Part shown: positions 34,401-42,712 of the stretch, in pieces
Layout of the letters: each line of letters begins with the position of its first letter
Position numbering within the stretch: position 1 is the stretch's first letter
Assembly: GCF_002007105.1 (NCBI RefSeq)
Contig: NZ_MVBC01000014.1
Location: forward strand, 1 to 64,000
Direction of reading: 5' to 3'
Source: Hymenobacter sp. CRA2
GTDB lineage: Bacteria; Bacteroidota; Bacteroidia; Cytophagales; Hymenobacteraceae
DNA: 64,000 bases
Notes under the pieces: model-generated
The model's input: the letters and a program-made list of their open reading frames with translations, nothing else
Told to the model about the DNA's origin: nothing
Database searches by the model: none
Program-made: the position numbers and the translations under genes

Positions 34401-34960
34401 CGCTTTACCAGCAGGCCGGCACGGATGCATTGTCGATTCAGGGCCTGCCGACGGGTAATCAGCCCCTGGATCTGCCGCTGGCCGTGAATGCTGCGGTGGC
34501 CGGCAGCTACACCTTCACGCCCCAGCAGCTTGTCAATTTCGACGCCAGCGCCCAACTGTGGTTGGAAGACCGACAGACCGGCGCCTGGCACAACCTGCGC
34601 CAAGGCGACTACGCCGCCCAGCTCCCGGCCGGCCTGCACCCCACGCGCTTCGTGCTGCACCTGAATGCCCAACGGCCGCTGTCCAGCCAACCCAACCGCC
34701 TCACCGGCGCTGCGCTGCAGGTGTACCCAAACCCGACCAACGGCCGTGAGGTAACTCTGTCGGCGGCGGGCCTGACGGGCCACAGCGCCGAGCTGCGGCT
34801 GGTGAACAGCTTGGGCCAGGTGGTGCGCCAGGAAACGGCTCCCCTCACGGGCCACCTGCTCGAACGCGCCCTGCCGGTGCAACAGCTGCCCGCCGGCGTG
34901 TACACCGTGCAAGTGCGCACCGCCGCCGGCACCCTCACCCGCAAACTGGTGCTCAACTAA
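31424..34960 (+). CDS. Large T9SS-secreted LamG-domain protein
   Basis: A 1178-residue exported protein with a Sec signal (MHKSLRLLGLLSTWGAYSAAAQ). A discoidin-like sandwich lies at about 50-195 (L-V-L-R-F-D-N-P-A-P-A-K-R-I-L-V...GWNEIDAVAL). An Ig-like repeat follows, then a laminin-G/concanavalin domain at about 287-470 (R-G-L-R-F-D-G-T-D-E, 'VEAWINP', 'YNGQLDELRLWNVARTEAQV'). Later come beta-helix-like and immunoglobulin-like segments. The end is a T9SS type A sorting domain of about 80 residues (L-Q-V-Y-P-N-P ... L-P-A-G-V-Y-T-V-Q-V), which targets it to the cell surface or medium. LamG domains suggest carbohydrate or protein binding. No catalytic domain was recognised. Confidence 0.88.
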   Translation: MHKSLRLLGLLSTWGAYSAAAQCPAPMVTSYGSASVCNGQVSLITSLGTNPVRYASSVLRFSSQYSTSSWAAAMATGAPNVYPQYGDASEAWASGPADGTREYLVLRFDNPAPAKRILVWETYNPGAIDSIFVRNPTTNAWVPVYVGTAAAAGSNSRILNINFPQTSFPVRDVRIALNSAAVPGWNEIDAVALSEEAASYQWARNGVDLPAGTTGANGPGLANISTTGAYSVRMTDDAGCTASSAPFNVMADTPPSLSVSPSGSTTICSGGSATLTATATNGTASVAGRGLRFDGTDEQASVPASASLNLSAALTVEAWINPVGTGSTIQSVASKSTQSVNSGYIFPRTDARWDDLSVWLHIGGTWRVFSVPYTAYKGSWHHVAATYDGNLVKIFIDGAKVLEQAQTGAVSTNANGLTLGNQPGYGEYYNGQLDELRLWNVARTEAQVQADYNKTVLATQLGLVAYYRLDEGSGSAFTDFTANANHGTLGSGSTTPAWINNTATIRQGLAYSWTPAAGLNVTAGGAVLANPTATTSYRVRATNVNSGCYTEATVTVNVGGAFTWSGAVSSDWNTPANWACGVVPTANDNISIPAGMTRYPVISANAAVGSITIESGGRLTVTGGTFSVMGQFMNSGLFSQTGGTVAMQGATADDIGGTGNTDFGNLSIGAGGARLMAPVQVHGLLTLAGNLNTNGQMLTLLSNSAGTAAVYNNGGVVQGTATVQRWIDPALNPGAGYRHFAAPVSGSTVVDLSTGSFVPVVNPAYNGATNPGAVTPFPTVFGYDEVRLQPGPSNVFDTGWYSPASLGDALTPGRGYTVQLAPQTVDFVGTLNNGAVNIPLTRGAAAQGWNLVGNPYPSPLDWDQVARPASIDAAAYVYRSTSPYAGGYQSYVNGVGAPGSHLIAMGQGFFVRANSGAPTLALTNSARVTTLENPALNRTQETRPLLALALRLTGGSTAHEDVLYVYQQAGATTGFDGAYDALKLQLNSGQQPTLYQQAGTDALSIQGLPTGNQPLDLPLAVNAAVAGSYTFTPQQLVNFDASAQLWLEDRQTGAWHNLRQGDYAAQLPAGLHPTRFVLHLNAQRPLSSQPNRLTGAALQVYPNPTNGREVTLSAAGLTGHSAELRLVNSLGQVVRQETAPLTGHLLERALPVQQLPAGVYTVQVRTAAGTLTRKLVLN

Positions 34961-34975
34961 CCTCCGCTTGCCTTG

Positions 34976-35185
34976 ATGAAACGTGCATTTCTCCTTCTGC
35001 TTCCACTGTTGGCCGTAGTCGGCGCAGCTTCCGCCCAGGGCCCGGGCTCAGGCGGCCCTACGCCCGGCCCGGTTACGCCTCCACCCGACCCAACGGCCGT
35101 GCCCATCGACGGCGGCGCTTCATTGCTGCTCGCGGGCGGCGCCACGTACGCCGTAGCGCGCCTGCGCAAGCGCCGACAACGATAA
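34976..35185 (+). CDS. Small PID-CTERM-like exported protein
   Basis: A 69-residue protein: signal peptide (MKRAFLLLLPLLAVVGAASAQ), a Gly/Pro-rich spacer (GPGSGGPTPGPVTPPPDP), then V-P-I-D-G-G-A-S-L-L-L-A-G-G-A-T-Y-A with a terminal Arg/Lys-rich tail. This tripartite end (P-I-D-G-G, hydrophobic segment, basic tail) is the PID-CTERM sorting tag found in many small Bacteroidota proteins; what processes it is not established in this window. It is 15 bases after the T9SS protein gene and before a terminator, so the two are probably co-transcribed. ATG 34976 is preferred over the adjacent TTG. Confidence 0.8.
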   Translation: MKRAFLLLLPLLAVVGAASAQGPGSGGPTPGPVTPPPDPTAVPIDGGASLLLAGGATYAVARLRKRRQR

Positions 35186-35196
35186 TCTGAACATAA

Positions 35197-35224
35197 AACG
35201 GCCGCCCGGGTTCGGGCGGCCGTT
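35197..35224 (+). terminator. Rho-independent terminator
   Basis: Perfect stem AACGGCCGCCCG / CGGGCGGCCGTT with a four-base GGTT loop (35197-35208 with 35213-35224), followed by CTTGTTTT. It separates the secreted-protein operon from the convergent preA. Confidence 0.92.
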
Positions 35225-35257
35225 CTTGTTTTGGGCCTTCCTCGCGGCCCCGCTCCA

Positions 35258-36676
35258 TCAGGAGGCGCTGAGCACGTCGGTAGCCGTGGGCGCCGACACC
35301 GTGGCTTCTTGGGGGCTGCCCAGGGCGCGGGCTTTGCCGGGGAGCGTCTTGTGACGCTCCTTGCCCAGGGCCGCCACCGGCTCGGGCACCCAGTGGTGCA
35401 GGCCACCGGCCCGGTCATCGTTGAAAGTCACGGGGATGGTACCGGCCTCGGTACGCTCTTTCCAGGTCAGGTGCTCGGTGGCGTCGTCGCGGCGCTCCAT
35501 GGTGATGCACTGCTCCACCGGGCACACCAGGGAGCAGAGGTTGCAGCCCACGCAGTTTTGCTCGATAATGGCCGGCACGCGGGTGCCTTCCTGCAGCCGA
35601 ATGGCCTGATGGGCGCCGTCTTCGCAGGCCGTGTAGCACAGCTGGCAGCCGATGCACTTGTCCTCGTGGATGTGGGCCTTCACCTGGTATTTCAGGTTCA
35701 GATCTTCCCAGTGCCTGACATTCGGCAGGGCCTTGCCCACGAAGTCGTAAATGGTCTGGAAGCCCTTCTCCGTCATGTACTGCTCCAGCCCGGCTGTCAT
35801 TTCACGAATGATGCCGAAGCCAAAGTGCATGGCCGCCGTGCACACCTGTACCGACGAGGCCCCAAGCAGGATATGCTCCACCGCGTCGCGCCAGTTTTCG
35901 ATGCCGCCGATGCCCGAAATGGGCAGGCGCACGTTGGGGTCCTGGGCGCAGTTCTTCACCATGTTCAGCGCAATGGGCTTCACTGCCGGCCCGCAGTAAC
36001 CGCCGTTGGTGCCCTGCCCGTCGACGATGGGGTACGGCGCAAACTTGTCCAGATCCACGCCCACGATGCTCTGAATCGTGTTGATGAGCGAGATGGCGTC
36101 GGCGCCGCCGGCGCGGGCGGCGCGGGCCGGCTCGGTGATATCCGAAATGTTGGGCGTGAGCTTGACGATAACCGGAATCCGGGCCACTTCCATCACCCAT
36201 TCCACGATGGTTTTGAGCACTTCCGGCTCTTGCCCCACGGCCGAGCCCATGCCCCGCTCGCACATGCCATGCGGGCAGCCAAAGTTCAGCTCGATGCCGT
36301 CGGCGCCGGCGTTGGTCACGTCGCGCACGATGTCGTGCCACTCCTGCCGGCTCTGCACCATCAGGGAGGCAATAACGGCGTGGTGGGGGAAGAACTTCTT
36401 GACTTCCTCGATTTCGCGCAGGTTATCCGCGAGCGGACGGTCCGAAATCAGCTCGATGTTGTTGAAGCCGATGAGGCGCTTGTCGCGGTAATTTACCCCG
36501 CCGTAGCGGCTCGACACGTTCACCACGGGCACGCCCAGGGTCTTCCACACGGCTCCGCCCCAGCCCGCATCGAAGGCTTTCATCACCTGGTAGCCGGAGT
36601 TGGTAGGCGGCGCCGAAGCCAGCCAGAACGGGTTCGGCGACTTGATGCCGGCAAAGTTTATGGAAAGATCAGGCAT
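35258..36676 (-). CDS. preA: NAD-dependent dihydropyrimidine dehydrogenase subunit PreA
   Basis: Reduces uracil or thymine to the 5,6-dihydropyrimidine, the first step of reductive pyrimidine breakdown, as a complex with PreT. The 472-residue protein has the FMN/TIM-barrel dihydroorotate-dehydrogenase-like domain (F-W-L-A-S-A-P-P-T-N-S near 18; N-F-G-C-P-H-G-M near 131; K-L-T-P-N near 175; G-I-G-G-I near 252). Near 340-400 it has two [4Fe-4S] motifs, C-I-G-C-Q-L-C...C and C-V-G-C-N-L-C...C-P. A C-terminal extension of about 50 residues beyond the second cluster is not part of the usual core. It is the last of six same-strand genes encoding the whole pathway. Confidence 0.93.
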   Translation of the reverse strand: MPDLSINFAGIKSPNPFWLASAPPTNSGYQVMKAFDAGWGGAVWKTLGVPVVNVSSRYGGVNYRDKRLIGFNNIELISDRPLADNLREIEEVKKFFPHHAVIASLMVQSRQEWHDIVRDVTNAGADGIELNFGCPHGMCERGMGSAVGQEPEVLKTIVEWVMEVARIPVIVKLTPNISDITEPARAARAGGADAISLINTIQSIVGVDLDKFAPYPIVDGQGTNGGYCGPAVKPIALNMVKNCAQDPNVRLPISGIGGIENWRDAVEHILLGASSVQVCTAAMHFGFGIIREMTAGLEQYMTEKGFQTIYDFVGKALPNVRHWEDLNLKYQVKAHIHEDKCIGCQLCYTACEDGAHQAIRLQEGTRVPAIIEQNCVGCNLCSLVCPVEQCITMERRDDATEHLTWKERTEAGTIPVTFNDDRAGGLHHWVPEPVAALGKERHKTLPGKARALGSPQEATVSAPTATDVLSAS

Positions 36677-36691
36677 GGTGGTTTGTTTAGT

Positions 36692-36816
36692 AGAACGTCA
36701 TGCCGAGCGCAGCCGAGGCATCTCGCGTGCTGACGTTGGAGGATAATGTTCTGGTGAAGGGAGTTACTGTCAGCCATCAGCACGCGAGATGTGTCGACAA
36801 GCTCGGCATGACGTTC
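36692..36816. repeat. Family A inverted repeat between preT and preA
   Basis: Left arm AACGTCATGCCGAGCGCAGC and right arm GACAAGCTCGGCATGACGTT with the characteristic inner GCATCTCGCGTGCTGACG / CAGCACGCGAGATG segments. It fills nearly all of the 144-base gap. Confidence 0.8.
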
Positions 36817-36820
36817 GGCT

Positions 36821-38149
36821 TCAGTTACCGCTCAGAAACTCGTGAATGCCCCGGGCCGTCTGCTTGGCTTCGGCGGCGGCGTTGACCACCTCGGCCCCGC
36901 CGTTCAGCGCGTCGCCGGAGGCGAAATACCTTGGGTTCGAGGTCTGCCCGGTGCGGGTATCGGCCACGATGCGGCCTTTCCCATCCAGCTGCAAACCCGG
37001 AATCAGATGCAGAAAGCCGGTCTGCTTGGCCTGGCCGGTGGCTTTGATGACCATGTCACAGGGCTCCACGAACTCCGAACCGGGCACAATCTGTACCTGC
37101 CCGTCGAGGGTGGCCGTGCGAATAAACCGGACACCCTCCACTTTGCCGTTTCCCACGATTTCCACCGGCGCCACGTTGAACAGGCCCTTCACGCCTGCGC
37201 CCTTTGCCAGGTCGTACTCGAACCCGTAGGCCCCCATTTCGCCCTTGCCGCGGCGGTAAGCGAGGGTAACGTCCTCCGCCCCCAGCCGCGCCGATTCGGA
37301 GGCCGCGTCCATGGCTGTGTTGCCGCCGCCGAGCACGATGACCTTGCGGCCCACCGCTACGTGCTGGTGCTCCGTGCGCAGCTGCTCGATAAACTCCACC
37401 GCCCCCACGCAGTTCGTGCGCTCCTCCCCGGGCAGCAGCAGGGCATTCGTCGCGCCCAGCCCGATACCCAGGAAGATGGCGTCGTACTCGTCTTCCAGCC
37501 GCTGCAGCTCCTCACGGGTGCTGATGCGGTGGTTGTAGTGCACGCGGTAGCCGAATTGCTGCTCCAGATAGTCCATTTCGGCCAGCGCCTCGGCATTGGT
37601 GATTTTGTAAGGTGCCACGCCGTATAGGGTCAGCCCCGAAGGCTGCTCGCGGGCTTCAAACACATCCACCGCGTAGCCCAAAGCGCGCAACTCGCAGGCG
37701 CAGCTGATGCCCGCCGGCCCGGCCCCGATAACCGCCACCTTGCGCCCGTTGGCCGGCCCCGGCCCGAATAGGTGTTTGCCGCTGTCGATGACCTTGCGCG
37801 TCGCGTGGCTTTGCAGCCGCCCGATTTCGATGGGCTTTTGGTCGTTGAGGTTGTACACGCAGGCGCCTTCGCACAAGACCTCCGTCGGGCACACCTTGCC
37901 GCAGGCGTTGCCGAAGTAATTGGCCTCGTAGATGGTTTTGGCCGCGCCGATGGTATTGCCGGTGTTGATCTGCCGGATAAACTGCGGAATATCGATACCG
38001 GATGGGCAAGCCTTGATGCAGGGCGCGTCGAAGCAAAACAGGCACCGCGAGCTTTCGTACAGCGCCTCGGTGTTGCTCATCAGCGGCTTGATCTGGGCAA
38101 AATTCGCCGCAAATTCCTGCTCGGTCGTGGGGGTCGGGTACTCGGCCAT
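36821..38149 (-). CDS. preT: NAD-dependent dihydropyrimidine dehydrogenase subunit PreT
   Basis: A 442-residue flavoprotein that passes electrons from NADH to PreA. The N-terminal domain contains a [4Fe-4S]-cluster Cys set (C-L-F-C-F-D-A-P-C...C-P and C-G-K-V-C-P...C-E-G-A-C). The FAD loop V-I-G-A-G-P-A-G-I-S-C-A is near 135, the NAD(P) loop V-L-G-G-G-N-T-A-M-D near 272, and the closing 'YFASGDALNGGAEVVNAAAEAKQTA' is glutamate-synthase-small-subunit-like. ATG 38149 (MAEYPTP) is used. A repeat sits between it and both neighbours. Confidence 0.92.
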   Translation of the reverse strand: MAEYPTPTTEQEFAANFAQIKPLMSNTEALYESSRCLFCFDAPCIKACPSGIDIPQFIRQINTGNTIGAAKTIYEANYFGNACGKVCPTEVLCEGACVYNLNDQKPIEIGRLQSHATRKVIDSGKHLFGPGPANGRKVAVIGAGPAGISCACELRALGYAVDVFEAREQPSGLTLYGVAPYKITNAEALAEMDYLEQQFGYRVHYNHRISTREELQRLEDEYDAIFLGIGLGATNALLLPGEERTNCVGAVEFIEQLRTEHQHVAVGRKVIVLGGGNTAMDAASESARLGAEDVTLAYRRGKGEMGAYGFEYDLAKGAGVKGLFNVAPVEIVGNGKVEGVRFIRTATLDGQVQIVPGSEFVEPCDMVIKATGQAKQTGFLHLIPGLQLDGKGRIVADTRTGQTSNPRYFASGDALNGGAEVVNAAAEAKQTARGIHEFLSGN

Positions 38150-38197
38150 GGGGGTATGGCGTTGGTTGCGAAAGGAGAGAAAAAGTCGCAAGGCCTT

Positions 38198-38312
38198 CAG
38201 GTCGAGCGAAGCCGAGACATCTCACTCGGGAGGGAACCTCTTCGTTACACACGTTGATTACGACCCGGCGTCAGCACGCGAGATGTCTCGACTGCGCCCG
38301 ACATGACGGTCT
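38198..38312. repeat. Family A inverted repeat between the ureidopropionase gene and preT
   Basis: Left arm GTCGAGCGAAGCCGAGACAT and right arm CGAGATGTCTCGACTGCGCC with the shared CAGCACGCGAGATG core. Same family as 36692 and 59349. Confidence 0.75.
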
Positions 38313-38325
38313 GTATATCATTAGC

Positions 38326-39192
38326 CTACAGTTCCACCAGCTTCTCGTAGGTTTCGGGGCGCCGGTCTCGAAAGAATTGCCAGGTGGCGCGCACTTCATC
38401 AATCATATCCAGGTCAAACTCGGCCACCAGCAGTTCGTCTTTGTATTCGTCGGCTTCGGCAATGATCTGGCCCCGGGGGTCGACGAAGTACGAGGTGCCG
38501 TAGAAGCGGCCCAGGTTCCAAGGCTTCTCCTCCCCCACCCGGTTGATGCAGCCCATGAAGTAGCCGTTGGCGGCGGCGTGGGCGGGCTGCTCCAGCTTCC
38601 AGAGGTACTGCGAGAGGCCGGCCACGGTGGCCGAGGGGTTGTACACGATTTCGGCTCCGTTCAGGCCCAGCACGCGCGCTCCGTCGGGGAAGTGCCGGTC
38701 GTAGCAGATGTACACGCCCACCTTGGCGTACTTGGTCTGGAATACCGGGTAGCCCAGGTTCCCGGGCTTGAAGAAGTACTTCTCCCAGAAGCCCGAGGTG
38801 TGCGGAATGTGATTCTTGCGGTACTTGCCCAGGTAGGTCCCGTCGGCGTCGATGACGGCGGCCGTGTTGTAGAGGAAGCCGGCTTGCTCCTTCTCGTACA
38901 CCGGCACGATGATGACCATGTTGTGCTTCTTGGCGTACTCGGCCATGCGCTCGGTCGTGGGGCCGGGCACCGATTCGGCTGAGGCGTACCAGGCTTTGTC
39001 CTGGCCGGGGCAGAAGTACGGGGTGTTGAAGATTTCCTGCAGGCACAGAATCTGCACGCCCTGCCGCCCAGCTTCCTCAATCAACGGAATGTGCTTCTGC
39101 ACCATCGCCTCCTTGATTTCCTCAATCGTGCCTTCGCCCTCGGTCATGGGCAGGCTCATCTGGATCAGGCCAGATTTAATCATTCTGGGCAT
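38326..39192 (-). CDS. Beta-ureidopropionase (nitrilase superfamily)
   Basis: Converts N-carbamoyl-beta-alanine (or the beta-aminoisobutyrate analogue) into beta-alanine, CO2 and ammonia, the third step of the pathway. The 288-residue protein has the nitrilase catalytic triad: Glu in L-Q-E-I-F near 53, Lys in K-Y-R-K-N-H-I-P near 124, and Cys in V-Y-I-C-Y-D-R-H-F-P near 163. 'PTTERMAEYAKKHNMVIIVPVYE' and 'NPSATVAGLSQYLWKLEQPAHA' match the ureidopropionase subgroup. The neighbouring dihydropyrimidinase and PreTA support the specific call. Confidence 0.92.
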   Translation of the reverse strand: MPRMIKSGLIQMSLPMTEGEGTIEEIKEAMVQKHIPLIEEAGRQGVQILCLQEIFNTPYFCPGQDKAWYASAESVPGPTTERMAEYAKKHNMVIIVPVYEKEQAGFLYNTAAVIDADGTYLGKYRKNHIPHTSGFWEKYFFKPGNLGYPVFQTKYAKVGVYICYDRHFPDGARVLGLNGAEIVYNPSATVAGLSQYLWKLEQPAHAAANGYFMGCINRVGEEKPWNLGRFYGTSYFVDPRGQIIAEADEYKDELLVAEFDLDMIDEVRATWQFFRDRRPETYEKLVEL

Positions 39193-39252
39193 TGGGGTAC
39201 GCGGTTATTTGGTTGGGAAAGGATTTGCGGGCGGATGTGCCAGAAAATAGTT

Positions 39253-39382
39253 CTAGCTCCCTGCCTCAACTGAGGGGTCGGGGGTGGTGGAAAAACCAGA
39301 ACTAAAAGGCTAGAGCTGGATGACGTTCAAATGACTAATCAACCGCCCCTGGCCCCTCCTCGTCCGAGGAGGGGAACTAGCT
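39253..39382. repeat. Family B inverted repeat between hydA and the ureidopropionase gene
   Basis: Related to the element at 24722: TAGCTCCCTGCCTCAACTGA (left) and CCCTCCTCGTCCGAGGAGGG with GGAACTAGCTC (right). It fills most of the 209-base gap. Confidence 0.7.
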
Positions 39383-39401
39383 CTAACATGCTCCTATTAA
39401 G

Positions 39402-40781
39402 TTAATAAATAGTTGGCCCTCTGCGGATAAACTGCCCATATCCGCGCCCGACTTTGGTCTCGCCCGCGTCCACGGCCACCTGCCCGCGCAGCAGCACCGT
39501 CTCGATTTTGCCGGTCAGCTCCCAGCCTTCGTAGCCGGAGTAGTCCACGTTCATGTGGTGCGTTTCGGCCGAAATCCGGTGCTTCTTTTCGGGGTCGATG
39601 AGGACCAAATCCGCGTCGGCGCCGATGCTGATAGTGCCTTTGCGCGGAAACATGCCGAAGATTTTGGCTGCGTTGGTGCTCGTGACTTCCACGAATTTCT
39701 GCAGCGAAATACGGCCCTTATTGACGCCCTCCGAGAAAAGCAGTTCCATGCGATGTTCGATGGCCGGATGCCCGTTCGGAATCTTCGAAAAGTCGTCGGC
39801 GCCCATCTGCTTCTGCTCCCACATAAAGGGGCAGTGGTCGGTGCCCACCACCTGCACCAAGCCCTGGTTGATGCCCGCCCAGAGCGTCTGCTGGTCTTTT
39901 TTCTCGCGCAGCGGCGGCGACATCACCCACTTGGCGCCCTCAAAATCGTCGCCGTAGAGCGAAGCGTCGAGCAGCAGGTACTGAATGCAGGTTTCCACGA
40001 ATACGCGCTGATTCCGCTCGGTGGCGCGGCGCACCTGGTTCAGGGCGCCCTCGCAGGTCAGGTGCACGATGTAGGCGTTGACGCCGGTGTAGTTGGCAAT
40101 GTCGGTGAAGCGGCCGGAGGCTTCGGCCTCCGTCACTTCGGGCTGCGAGAGGTAGTGGTAGCGCGGCGTGCGCTTGCCCGCGGCCCGGTGCTGAGCAATG
40201 AGCGTGTCAATCATGTCGCCGTTGGTGGCGTGGGCCGTCACCAGCCCGCCGTGCTTGCGCACCTCCTGCATCAGGCCCACCATCTGCGCATCGTCAATCA
40301 TGAGCGCGCCCTTGTAGGCCATGAAGGTTTTGAAGGAGGTAATGCCCTCGGCCACCATGTCCTTGATTTCCTCCTTGGTGCTCGGGTTGAAGTCCGTCAC
40401 GGCCATGTGGAAGCTGTAGTCGCCCACGGCGGTGCCGGTGGCCCGGCCCTGCCACTCGGTCAGCGCCTCACGCAGCGAATGGCCCTGCTTCTGCAGTACG
40501 AAGTCGATAACGGTGGTGGTGCCGCCGTGCAGCGCGGCGCGGGTACCGGTTTCGTGGGTGTCGGAGCTGAAGGTGCCCATAAAGGGCATGTCGAGGTGCA
40601 CGTGCGGGTCGATGCCGCCCGGCACGATGATTTTGCCGGTGGCGTCGATGAGTTCGGCACCGGCCGGCATCGGCAGGTTTTTCCCGATGGCGGCAATGGT
40701 TTCGCCGTCAACCAGGATGTCGCATACGCTGTCGGAATCGGCCGTCACGACGCGGCCATTTTTAATCAGCAAAGACACCAT
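39402..40781 (-). CDS. hydA: Dihydropyrimidinase
   Basis: Opens the dihydropyrimidine ring to N-carbamoyl-beta-alanine, the second step. The 459-residue amidohydrolase has the binuclear metal site: H-V-H near 61, the carbamylated Lys in 'FKTFMAYKGA' near 150, His in 'TAHATNGDMI' near 182, His in 'YIVHLTCEGAL' near 236, and Asp in 'VGTDHCPF' near 313. The C-terminal 'GYEGWELTGKIETVLLRGQVA' is typical of dihydropyrimidinase/hydantoinase. The 208-base upstream gap is AT-rich and contains a perfect hairpin, so it may have its own promoter. Confidence 0.93.
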   Translation of the reverse strand: MVSLLIKNGRVVTADSDSVCDILVDGETIAAIGKNLPMPAGAELIDATGKIIVPGGIDPHVHLDMPFMGTFSSDTHETGTRAALHGGTTTVIDFVLQKQGHSLREALTEWQGRATGTAVGDYSFHMAVTDFNPSTKEEIKDMVAEGITSFKTFMAYKGALMIDDAQMVGLMQEVRKHGGLVTAHATNGDMIDTLIAQHRAAGKRTPRYHYLSQPEVTEAEASGRFTDIANYTGVNAYIVHLTCEGALNQVRRATERNQRVFVETCIQYLLLDASLYGDDFEGAKWVMSPPLREKKDQQTLWAGINQGLVQVVGTDHCPFMWEQKQMGADDFSKIPNGHPAIEHRMELLFSEGVNKGRISLQKFVEVTSTNAAKIFGMFPRKGTISIGADADLVLIDPEKKHRISAETHHMNVDYSGYEGWELTGKIETVLLRGQVAVDAGETKVGRGYGQFIRRGPTIY

Positions 40782-40936
40782 TCAGCAGAAAAAAATAAAG
40801 GCCGTTAACCGATGGAAAATATAGGTTTTTCCGCGCTGATTTCAATTTATCAAACGGTATAATTATTACCATTTAGAAAATAGTCACCCTACCCCAGGCA
40901 ACGTGAGGTAACTATTTCCGGCAATAATGCATGCTT

Positions 40937-40975
40937 GGCAACGAAAGAGCTAAATAATTCAGCTCTTTCGTTGCC
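40937..40975. terminator. Perfect hairpin between aminotransferase and hydA
   Basis: Perfect 15-base arms GGCAACGAAAGAGCT and AGCTCTTTCGTTGCC (40937-40951 with 40961-40975), 15 bases beyond the aminotransferase stop codon. No T-run follows on the minus strand, so termination, attenuation or an RNA-stabilising role are all possible. Confidence 0.6.
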
Positions 40976-40989
40976 GACTGCAACACCGC

Positions 40990-42342
40990 TTAGTGCACGT
41001 GCTGATCGGCAATGCGGATGGCTTGCGAAATAATATCCAAGCCTTCGTCTAGCTCGTCCTTGGTGATGTTGAGCGGCGGCGCAATGAAAATGTAATTCCA
41101 GCGTACGAAGGTGTACATGCCCAGCTCACGGATTTTGGCCGCTACCTGGTTCATCACCGCCATTTGGTCGGCGCCCGCGTTCCAGGGCGCCATGGGCTCC
41201 TTGGTGTCGCGGTTCTTTACCAGCTCGATACAGCCAAAGAGGCCGGTGTTGCGCCAGTCGCCGATGCTGGGGTGCTCGGCCATCAGGTCGCACATGCGGG
41301 CATCGAGGTAACGGCCCAGATCCTGCACGTTCTGCAGCATGTTTTCTTCCTCGTAGATATCGAGTACAGCCACGGCGGCGGCGCACGATACGGGGTGGGC
41401 CGAGTACGTGAGGCCCAGCGGCAGGGGCCGCTCGTCGAAGTAACCGGCAATCTGCTCATCCACCATCACGGCACCCAGGGGCAGGTAGCCGGCGGTAATG
41501 CCTTTGGCCATGCACATCAGGTCGACTTTCACGCCGTGGTGGTCGGAGCCGAACCACTTGCCGGTGCGCCCGAAGCCGGACATGACCTCGTCGGCAATGA
41601 GCAGAATGCCGTGCTTATCACATATTTCGCGCACCCGCTGCCAGTAACCGGGCGGGTACTTGATGCAGCCCGAGGTGCCCGACTCGCCCTCCAGAATGAT
41701 GGCCGCTACGCTGCCGGGATTCTCGTAGCCGATGATGCGCTCCATAGCCGCGGCAGCCCGCTCGGCACACTCCTCGGGCGTGCGGCTGTACCAGGGGCAG
41801 CGGTAGAAGTACGGGTTTTCGACGTGCACCGTGCCGGGCATGGCCTGCGCATCGACGGCAAACTTGCGCGGGTCGCCGCCCACGCTGATGGCCCCGTAGG
41901 AAGCGCCGTGAAACGACTGGTACAACGACACAATCTTGTGCCGGCCGGTATAGATGCGGGCCAGCTTGACGGCGTTTTCGATGCTTTCGGCCCCGCCTAG
42001 GGTAAAGAAAGCCTTGGTTAGGTTGGGCGCGGTGATGTCGGCTAGCCGGCGGCCCAAGTCGCCGCGGGCCTTGGTAATCATGCCGGGGTACACGTAGCTC
42101 ACCTCGCGCATCTGCGCGGCCACGGCCTCGGTTACTTTCTGGTTGCCGTGACCGATGTTGACGTTCATCAGCTGCGACGAGAAATCGAGGTAGCGTTTGC
42201 CGTCCCGGTCCCACAGATACACGCCTTCCGCCCGCTCGATATTAATCGGATTCAGCCCAGCCTGCTTCGACCAAGAAAACAGGGTATGATCCAGATTATC
42301 TCGCAGGATTTGCTCCTTATCGGTTTCGGTGTAGGTTTCCAT
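40990..42342 (-). CDS. Class III omega-aminotransferase (likely beta-alanine/beta-aminoisobutyrate transaminase)
   Basis: A 450-residue PLP enzyme inferred to turn beta-alanine into malonate semialdehyde, the fourth step. Motifs are 'RYLDFSSQLMNVNIGHGN' near 42, 'GGAESIENAVKLAR' near 103, the PLP-contacting 'IADEVMSGFGRTGKWFG' near 242 and the lysine segment 'MCMAKGITAGYLPLGAV' near 270. Motif reading gives only a class III fold; the specific substrate is assigned from its place in the pyrimidine cluster. On the minus strand upstream, TATATTTA is a near-match to the -7 element. Confidence 0.85.
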   Translation of the reverse strand: METYTETDKEQILRDNLDHTLFSWSKQAGLNPINIERAEGVYLWDRDGKRYLDFSSQLMNVNIGHGNQKVTEAVAAQMREVSYVYPGMITKARGDLGRRLADITAPNLTKAFFTLGGAESIENAVKLARIYTGRHKIVSLYQSFHGASYGAISVGGDPRKFAVDAQAMPGTVHVENPYFYRCPWYSRTPEECAERAAAAMERIIGYENPGSVAAIILEGESGTSGCIKYPPGYWQRVREICDKHGILLIADEVMSGFGRTGKWFGSDHHGVKVDLMCMAKGITAGYLPLGAVMVDEQIAGYFDERPLPLGLTYSAHPVSCAAAVAVLDIYEEENMLQNVQDLGRYLDARMCDLMAEHPSIGDWRNTGLFGCIELVKNRDTKEPMAPWNAGADQMAVMNQVAAKIRELGMYTFVRWNYIFIAPPLNITKDELDEGLDIISQAIRIADQHVH

Positions 42343-42461
42343 CTTCTTGGCTGTGGGAGAAAGGGAGAATAAGCACGCATTTCGGCGTACTTTAAATATA
42401 GACAAAAAGGCGATTAAATAATTATTGCCAGCAAGTATAAGGCAGCAATAATTTGGGACGT

Positions 42462-42712
42462 CATGCTAGGCTGCTTGAAGCATCTCTACTGCTTCTTTAG
42501 AATGTCATTCCGAGCAAATTCGAGGACCCGAAGGCAGGCGCAAGTCAATCTCGCCGGATAGTAATTTCTAATTACTACCTGCCATCAGCACGCGAGATGT
42601 CTCGACTGCGCTCGACAGGACGGTCTTATTTGGCTGTCTACTTATGTCTACACTAAGCGGGAGAGATGCTTCGACAAGCGGACGCCAGATCAAGCATGGC
42701 GTCCCTTTTTCA
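42462..42712. repeat. Composite repeat island between mmsA and the aminotransferase gene
   Basis: Contains diverged arms of two families. The outer CGTCATGCTAGGCTGCTTGA near 42462 and AGATGCTTCGACAAGCGG near 42664 are relatives of the 29659 element. Inside lies a family A half (CATCAGCACGCGAGATGTCT near 42583, then CGACTGCGCTCGACA). One element seems to have inserted into or beside the other. No gene is present in 42343-42719. Confidence 0.65.
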
